Below the pieces are notes generated by a model. It was not told where the DNA came from and did not search any database. It worked only from the letters and a program-made list of their open reading frames with translations. 64,000 nucleotides of DNA from positions 2,871,385-2,935,384 of the forward strand of contig CM067084.1 of NCBI GenBank assembly GCA_034008185.1, given 5' to 3'. Below, piece after piece: positions 1 through 9,200 of this stretch. The translations under genes were made by a program, and so were the position numbers. This DNA is from Gorsachius magnificus (lineage: Eukaryota > Chordata > Aves > Pelecaniformes > Ardeidae). Position 1 is the first letter of the stretch. Each line of letters opens with the position of its first letter.

Positions 1-87
1 AGCTGTGCGGTTTTTTTATGAGAACTTCAGAGCAATATCTGATGAGGAACTGAGTTCTCTCTCTTTCTCTTGCATTTCCTCCCCCAG

Positions 88-275
88 GTGTGAACCACAT
101 CATGTTTAAGGTGGAGATCATGTCCAACGAAGACCGGGAGTGGCATGAGTCCTTTTCTCTGGTGCTGGGTCCAGATGATCCGGTGGAAGCTGTTCTTGGA
201 GATACCAGCACTGCAATAGTGACTATTTTGGATCAGGAGGCAGCAGGGAGCCTGATCCTACCAGCACCTCCCGTG
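88..275 (+). CDS. FREM2: FREM2 exon: end of a Calx-beta repeat
   Basis: Acceptor CCCCCAG precedes base 88 and donor GTAAG follows 275. The first two bases complete a split codon, and the exon ends in phase 0. [20 protein letters not shown] followed by the terminal strand AIVTILDQE is typical of the Calx-beta repeats that follow the CSPG repeats in FRAS/FREM proteins. Exons further 5' lie outside the window. Confidence 0.9.
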
Positions 276-3200
276 GTAAGTTGCCCATTGCAATGGATGT
301 GATTTAGTACCCTTCAGGTACAGACTGAAGACCCCCAGTGGGGTTTCTGAAACAAAATTAAGAGCTGCAGCGATGTAGCAGGCTTGGAGTGTGTGGGAAG
401 GACGGCCTTTTCTGCCCCTCCCCTCCACCCCAGGCGCATGCGGCCGTCTTGCATCCATGCAGGTTGTCACCCTGGCTGATTACGACCGTGTGGAAGAAGT
501 GACCAAGGACGGTGCTAAGAAATCCCCCTCCCCAGGCTATCCGCTCATCTGCGTCACTCCTTGTGACCCTCACTTCCCCAAGTACGCCGTCATGAAGGAG
601 CGCTGCAGCGAGGCTGGCATCAACCAGTCGTCAATACAGTTCAGCTGGGAAGTCGCAACCCCCACGGATGGGAATGGAGCCAGGTCGCCTTTTGAAACCA
701 TCACTGACAACACACCGTTCACTAGCGTCAACCATAAGGTGCGTGGCTGGGTACCGGCACGGTGAGGCTGCAAGAGCGCATGGCGTAAGTCAGGTGAAAT
801 TCGGTTGCGTTCCTGAAAAGTCACGCACCTGAAAAAGCGGCTGTGCCTAGATAAGAGCTCAGCGCGCTGATGTGCCCTGTGTTTCCAGGGGTTGGCTGTG
901 GGATTATCTGCTTTCCTTCCGTCCTGCTCAAGCTGCAGGGAGAGCATAGCTCCAGTTAATGAACTGCTCTTCCTTCAGGCACTCATTTTGCGGCGCTGCT
1001 GCCTGTGTGGCCTGAGACCCCTCTGTCCCTGGACCGTTCGCGTCCTGCCCCACAAACAGAATTACTGTTTTCCTCTGAGGGCTCTTCCCAGGCGCTCCTA
1101 ACTGTGATGTCTCAGCTCTTCTCAGGCATCCAGGTGTGTTTCTAGACCATGCCTACTCGCGCATGAGTCTGAGACATTTTTAGTTGCACAGAGATTAAAA
1201 CCTAAAATCTCCCCGGATTTGGGAATTGGCATGAGACATATGGGTGCTTCTTTGGGGATGATTTTTTTTTTTCTCTTGGCTTCAGAAAATTTAGCACTGT
1301 TCTTCTCTGAGCCTGCTAAAAACACCACTTCTGTTGACGTGGGAAGTAGCTGTGAGCACTCAGACACTTCAGTAAATCCCTGGTGGCAGGAGACAGATGG
1401 AGCCTGGCAGATCGTAACAGCTCAGGCTCCCTCTTCCCCTCCCTTCCGTATGTGGGCAGAGTTAGGAAGCTGTAAAGCACCCGACATACTCAAAGCATCT
1501 ACTGCAGCGTAGGTAACAAGAGGCCAATCACCCCTGCAAGCCTGAATGGCCAAGCAGATGTTGGCATGCGCGTGCTCCTAATTTGCATTTGAGTGTACCT
1601 TGCCTCCGTGCTGCCTCAAAACACCAGGACAAAGTGATTTTGCTACGTGGTCAGACCTTGCAACGCTGGTGCATTTGACCCGCGTGCATGTTTCCCCCTC
1701 CTCCTCCACCCTGCAGGTGCTGGACAGCATTTACTTCAGCCGGCGGTTCCACGTGCGCTGTGTGGCCAAGGCTGTGGACAAGGCTGGCCATGTGGGGACC
1801 CCCCTGAGAAGCAACGTGGTTACCATAGGCACAGACAGTGCCATTTGTCACACTCCTGTGGTCGCAGGGACGGCCCGAGGTTTCCAGGCACAGTCGTTCA
1901 TTGCCACTCTGAAGTACTTGGATGTCAAGCACAAGGAGCATCCCAACAGGTACGAGCCTGGAGAAGGGGAGAGCGCAGTCCTTCACCGGGCCCCCTGGAG
2001 TTACAGGGCTGGCTTGGGTCGAGAGGAGAACGTGTGTCTGAGAGCCCATCCCTCCATGCCCTGTGCCCTCTCGAACAGCGCAGGGTGCTCAGGGTAGCGC
2101 CCCCGCTCTCTTCCTCGCCCCCTGCTCTGCCGAGGGGGTGCCCTTCCCCTCAGGAAATTGGAGTTGGTGGGATAGCTTAAGGAGCAGATGTGTAGACAGG
2201 GAAATCTATCTGGAACTAAATACCAGGCTGCTACTAGCAGGCTTACCCTGTCTGTGCTGTGCTGCGTGGGGCGCGGGGGAATGTGTGAGGCTCCCGTGCC
2301 TGCCAGGGCTGCTTTTTTCCTGCTGTCTCATCCGCTGTTTGTTCCAGAATCCACATCTCGGTGCAGATCCCCCATCAGGACGGTATGCTGCCCCTCATCT
2401 CCACCCTGCCGCTGCACAATCTGCATTTCCTTCTCTCTGAGTCTATCTACAGGCACCAGCACGTCTGCTCGAACCTGGTCACCATCAGAGACCTCAGAGG
2501 CATCTCAGGTAATTTTTAAAGCCAACTTTTGCTTTCTGAACTTGGGGGTAGGGAGAAGCCGGTAAAGAAATGTAGAGAAGGCAGCTTTGTCTTCCTCTGG
2601 GCTCTCTTGACATTATGTAAGTAATAATTAATCTTCCTGTACTAACAGCAGCGAACAGAGTCGCCCCGTTGAAGATGAGATGCGATGTATGGGAATGTTT
2701 AAAAGATAATGGGGTTAAGCAGCGTTGCTCGGTTTGGGGAGGTTGCAGGTTCACACCGTGCTGGTGATTTTCTGCTTTTCAAATCTGTCTTGTGATACCC
2801 GTGCGGTTAGAGGGGGATCCGCAGGGAGTGGATCGCTGTGTCTGTGTCACGGAGGTCTCCAGTGGGTCAACAAGGAGCAGGAAAAGCAAATTCGCTGCTG
2901 AAGTAAATGCCAGAGCTGAAGAAAAAAGGCACTTTGTGTCTCTAATGCTCAGGGTAATGGAGTCCACACTTGTTTCATGGTGGGCAGGGGGTTGTGGTAC
3001 TTCATTTGGTTCATTTCATACTCAAGCTGTTCTGCATTCCTTAAAGTTTAACTTCAACCTTTCGCTAGTAGGTTCATAAGTTTGGTTTTTAGGATTCTTA
3101 CCCCATTCCTGTAACATTTTTCCCCATGGAGACCCGCATATATTCAGTTTGACCTCTGGGATAATGGAGAGGACCCTGTTAAGTCCCTAAGACAGCAAGT

Positions 3201-6200
3201 CACTGACATGATTAGGGAGTGAAAATGGGACCTCGGTACTTGTCTCCAAGCGCTCTAAAATCTTGAGTGATTTTAATGTGGATCTGTCCCGATGCCTCTC
3301 AATCCCAGAGGCAGGGTTTCTGGATGAAGTAACCTACGACAACATCGTTCTCGGTCCCGGCTATGACCGCCCTTACCAGTTCGACCCCGCAGTGAGAGAG
3401 CCGAAGACGATCCAGCTCTATAAGCACCTCAACCTGAAGAGCTGCATTTGGACTTTCGACGCTTATTACGACATGACCGAATTAATTGACATCTGCGGAG
3501 GCTCTGTCACCGCTGACTTCCAGGTGAGATGCCATATCCAAAACTCTTCCACATAATCCAGATCTTTCTCAATTCTTAGGCAAAGCTCCAGTTTGTGTTC
3601 AGGAATGTCTGCTGGGTAGGTTTGCTGCTCTGCTCTGTACAATTAGAGCATGGGGTTTTTTTCCCCCCCCCCTTATCTAGAAAATAACGTGCTTCGTGAA
3701 ATGCATTTAATTTGTTTCTTTTGGCTGGGCTAACGTAGGTTTTATTCTTTTTAATCTTCAGAGCGCCAGTAAAATATTTTTTTTTAAATATAAGGATGTA
3801 TTGGAAATACAAAATATTCTCACCTGCGCTCTATTCTTTTATAATTTTGACTGTATTCTTAGCAAATAAGCAAAGAACAGAGCAGAGGCACATCGGTTGG
3901 AGCGAGGTCCTGGGAATTTTTAAGTAATTTCTTAATTAACCGACTGGCAGACCAAAAGCCAGAAGTGTTCTTCTATAAAATAGCAGCTTTTGCTACTAGA
4001 CAGGTCTCACTGCCCTCTCCTGGATGGATTATACATGTACATCTAGCTCAAATGAATATCCCATCTACGTTAGATTCTTTTATTAAATTCCCAGCCAGAG
4101 TGTTACGGCCAGCATCATCTCTTTTAATTCCTGCCAGTCTGGGAATACTTTGTTAACTTTCCTTTTATAGCTCCAATTATTTGTGCAACTCCAGAGAAGC
4201 TACTGGAACTGAACAACTGCATAATTTAGTACGTGGAGACTGGCACCAACCAGTCTGGAATGTCTCTCTGAGCTCTCTCAGGGGCTGGCAGAGTACAGCT
4301 GTGCTCCGCAGCTAATAAATGGTGTATATATAGCCGGAGAGCTGTGGTGTTTCAGAATCTCTCCGGGCCAGCCCTGACTGAGCAGAATTTGCTTGTTTTT
4401 AATTCATGGAATTGGAGACGGAGGGGTTTTTGAGGTGAAGTTGTGACCTCCCTTTGTACCATGACACCAGTGTGCTTTAGCACTTACCCTTATTTAAAAG
4501 GCAGGTTTGTCTAAGGTGCCTCCATGTAAGGGTAAAGAAAGTTCAGTCAGTCATCTCTGACTTAATCGTAGGAGTTTTGTAGTATGTGAGGAGCGCTCTG
4601 CGCCTGCATACTTTTCCCCAGCAGTTTGTTATTATTTTTCAAATGGCAGTCCAGCATTAATTTTTCTGCAGGTCAGCAGGTTTGCCAGTAATGCTCAGTC
4701 TTTATGGAGCAATGACCTTACATTGCTTTAGAAATCCTTCATCCCCACATTGTTCTCCCTGTGTTTAGGAGATACGTAGTCCGGAGTGAAAAAGGAGCCT
4801 TCTGTTGCAGGTGCTCTGGCTTTTTTCCCCCATTTGCAGAGCAGAACGCGAATGCAGTGGGTGCTGTGAGTCTGGGCAAAGGTGCGTAACCACCTTTTTG
4901 GGGTTTTATTGACAGGTACGGGACTCTGCTCAGTCCTTCTTAACCGTCCACGTCCCACTCTATGTGTCCTATATTTACGTGACAGCGCCGAGAGGCTGGG
5001 CTTCTCTGGAGCATCACACAGAGATGGAGTTCTCTTTTTTCTACGATACTGTTCTCTGGAGGACGGGTAGGTCTGAGGCATTCGCAGGGGGATGGGAGAA
5101 TTGGTTTGTTCTCGGTTTTGCCTTTTTCTTAGTTTCTGCCCTGCCACCGCAGTCCCGAGCGTGGGTAGCACTCGCTGAAGCAAAGGGCATGCAGGCTGAG
5201 TCTAGGTATGTGCCGTTGGTGTAAGCTCAGCCAGGGGCCTGCCATTTCCCCCCAGATGATGGGAACAGTTGTCACTGAGCCCTAGAAAGTGCTGCAGGAT
5301 AAGAGCTCTCTCTTCATCAGAGTCTCCGCAGCCAGGCAGAGGTTGCTCCCTGCGGGATATTTGGAGCGATTTCTCCGACACTTTTCAGTGATTCTCCTGT
5401 GGGAGCTGCAGACACGCGTTCCTTAGCCTCCAGGCTCTCACTGATAGACTTTTTCCCATAGTATCCCCTTGTTTGTTAAAACAGCAGCAGCGAGCCCTAA
5501 ATCATTCCTGTCTTCTGCTGGTGGTTACATCCAAGACCTAGCATCTGTGCATCTGTGTGTGTTTTATCCCGTGCCTGCGAGTCTTCTGTTTCCAGCTTCA
5601 TTTTCCTTTCTTTTGTTAATTTGTCAATTTTCCTTTCCCAAAAATTTGTTAATTTTCCTTTCCCACAATATTTGGAGCCTGTCTGTGTGCTGTGAACCCA
5701 TGCCTGCAGCCTTGAGCAGTATTGCTGCTCAAAAGGTGACGAGGAACAGGCGGTGCCTCACCTTGGATTTTATTCTGCCAGCCGTGACACTAAGTATTGT
5801 AGAGGAGGGACTTGCAGAGCCCCTCCGTGGAGGGCCACTCAGGAATTAAGGCCAGGAGTACCCAGAAACAAGTATCTACAACTTACTAGGCTGATCATAG
5901 CAGGGAACTCAGCGTATTTACTTCTTTACGCTTGAACGAGACTTAGGCAGCGTGTGTGGATAATGGAGGAAGCGTATAGCTGGCTCACTGGAGGATGATC
6001 CCAATTAAACCATGCCTTTTCGGAGCTCTCTCAAACGCTCTGGAGCTACGTGGGGCTGACAGAGCCCACCCGAGAACCGACTGTGCTGTGTGGCCTCCCC
6101 AGTGACTTTGTTCTTGCTGCACCGTGCAGGGATCCAGACAGAGAGCGTTCTCTCGGCCCGCCTGCAGATCATCAGGATCTACATCCGCGAGGACGGCCGG

Positions 6201-9200
6201 CTGGTTATCGAGTTCAAGACACAGGCCAAGTTCAGAGGTGAGAGCGTTAGTCCTGACAGAGGAAGAAATCAACGTACAAATACCCAGATCTGTTCTGAAA
6301 ACCCAGGTAGCAGAACAAGTCCCCCTCCCCACGAGGAGTCCCTCCGTGCTGAGGTGCGCAGCGTGGGGTCTCCCCGTACTCTGCCTTATCTGTCACCTCC
6401 TTGTCCTCACCCCAGGGCTTTTTGTAATGGAGCACCACAGCCTGCCAGATGTCAAATCTTTCTTAATGACTCCAGACCACTTGGGAGGGATCGAATTTGA
6501 CCTGCAACTGCTGTGGAGTGCTCAGACTTTCGACTCTCCCTACCAGCTCTGGAGAGCAACCAGCTCCTATAACAGGTAAGGACTGTGGGTTCAGCCACCT
6601 TCAGCAGCTTCCCACAGCACTGTGTTCTTCTGAAGCAATGAATGTGCGCGGAGGTAACAGCAGCAGTGGAGCAGTTTCCAACCCAGGCCTGAGAGAGCAA
6701 TCCCTCTTGCCCTCTCAGCACCCCCAGCGATAGTGTGGCATGGTCAGGAGCTGGCCTTGTTCAAGGGCTCGGAGCTAGAGTACGCGGGGAGCTGCTCTCA
6801 GGGCTGAAAACGTTCCTCTACAGCTTGTGTAAGTAGAGGGAACAATCAGTTCATCTCCTTGTAAATGCATTTTTCTAGCAGTTAAACCAGCGGCTAGGCA
6901 GATACCGGAGGTAACAAATGTGTTCAAGGTTGCTTTGCAGTCTGCAAGTTAATAGCAGGATTTCACGGCCACGACTGACTTAATCAGTAGTGCTATGTTT
7001 GGTGGAGGTAGGTACCTTAAGATCGAGAAATACTCGGTTCGCTTTTTTAAAAAATTCCTTTTCATTATTAGTTGTGTCCGTGACCGTTTATTCTCCCAGC
7101 CTGTGCTCCTTGCAGAGAGGGTCAAATTAAACACCGCAGGTCAAATTTGTCCCTCCTGCGGCTGCTGGAGTAGATGGACATTTCTGAGGCAAGGGAGAGG
7201 TCCTGCTATGAACTATAGCAATGGTGGGTGCTAGGCGAAGACATGGGCTGGGTGAACAGTTTGGAGTCTCGTTTGGTGACTGCAATGCCTGCTCTCTGTT
7301 CCCAGGAAGGACTACTCTGGAGAGTACACGATCTTCTTAATCCCTTGTACTGTGCAGCCCACCCAGCCGTGGATAGAGCCCGGAGACAAGCCCCTGCCCT
7401 GCACGGCTCACGCTCCCGAGCGGTAAGGAGTCCCCATCATCTGGAGCCCTCAGCACAAGAAGGACGTGGAACTGTTGGAACGGGTCGAGAGGAGGGCTAC
7501 AAAAATGATCCAAGGGCTGGAGCACTTCTCCTATGAGGACAGGCTGAGGGAGCTGGGGTTGTTCAGCCTGGAGAAGAGAAGGCTGCGGGGAGACCTGATT
7601 GCGGCCTTTCAGTACCTAAAGGGGGCCCTTAGGAAAGATGGGGAAAATCTTTTTAGTAGGGATAGCTGGGACAGGACAAGGGGTGATGGTTTTAAGCTAA
7701 AACAGGGTAGGTTTAGACTAGATATAAGGAAGAAATTCTTTACAATGAGGATGGTAAAACACTGGAACGGGTTGCCCAGAGAGGTGGTGGAGGCCCCATC
7801 CCTGGAAACATTCCAGGCCAGGTTGGACGGGGCTGTGAGCAACCTGATCTCGTTAAAGGTGTCCCTGCTCCTGCAGGGGGGTTGGGCTGGGTGACCTCTA
7901 GGGGTCCCCTCCAACCCAAGACATTCTATGATTCTATGATCATGGCTGCAGGACAGCTTCAGCCCCCTTCAGGTTGTTGGTGAGGTCCCAGCAGCCCTGT
8001 GGCACACTAAAACAGCAGCAGGAAGGGAAATGGGGAGGGAAGGAACCTCCCTTTAAAGAAAGTCTTTGCTTTCTTTAAAAAAAAAGAAATTTCTTTAAAA
8101 AAGTTGCCCTCACCCGTGTGCCTGCCTTCCTGCTGTCACATCAAGCGAGACTGTGGACTCCCAGAACAGGGGCTGTCCTGGGCTGTCGTACGTCTCAGGT
8201 TTTCAGCCTCAGGGCTGCAGAAGCCCACATGGCCTTCGGTTGTCCCCAGGCAGAGAGAAAATCAACCCTGTTGGGAAGAGGCTTCAGCTGGTCGTGCAGA
8301 GCCCTGCACCATTACTGGAAACCTGGAGCAGGGTGAGGGGCAACAGTTCATCTCGGGTCAAATACCACCATCGTACGGGCTGCTGGGCTATAAATGGTAA
8401 AGCAGGAGGGAAGAACGGTGAAGCAGCGTGTAGCTTCCGATGCGTCCAAATGAAACCTCTCCCTTCTCCTTTCCTGTCCCAATTTTAGGTTTTTGATCCC
8501 GATTGCCTTCCAGCAGACAAACCGCCCAGTTCCTGTCGTCTACTCCCTAAACACGGAGTTTCAGCTCTGTAACAACGAGAAGGTGTTTCTGATGGACCCC
8601 ACCAAATCTGAAATGTCCCTGGCAGAAATGGATTACAAAGGGGCCTTTTCAAAGGGTAGGGTTGAATTTTCTTTTTCTTTACTGTTCTGCTTGTACCTAA
8701 CGCTTCCATCTTCCCAACTTCCATTCCTCTGAAAGAGAAGGGTAAAACCCAAATTTGGTTTTGCCTCTTTTGCAGCAGCAAATGACATTTTGAGGGTGTT
8801 ACGGCCCCATAGCGGCATGACCAGAAGATAAGGCAAGAATGTGCTCTGGCACAGTATCCCGCCATCTGCACGCGCAAATCAAAACCCTTCAACGCCCAGC
8901 GCCACGTGTAGTTTGGGGCATTTGGCTCTAACAACGGTTCTCTTGGTGAATCGGAGAATTTAACCCGACTGTTTTTCTCCCAACCTCCTCAGGGCAAATC
9001 CTGTATGGCCGCGTGCTCTGGAACCCCGAACAAAACCTAAATGCCGCTTACAAACTGCAGCTGGAAAAAGTCTACCTGTGTACGGGCAAGGATGGCTACG
9101 TGCCTTTCTTTGACCCAACGGGCACCGTCTATAACGAGGGGCCCCAGTACGGCTGTATTCAACCCAACAAGCACCTGAAACACCGATTTCTCCTCTTGGT

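Noticed and set aside
7466..7894. 142-codon open frame as a host gene
   Set aside because: It is the ORF2 C-terminus of a truncated CR1 element.
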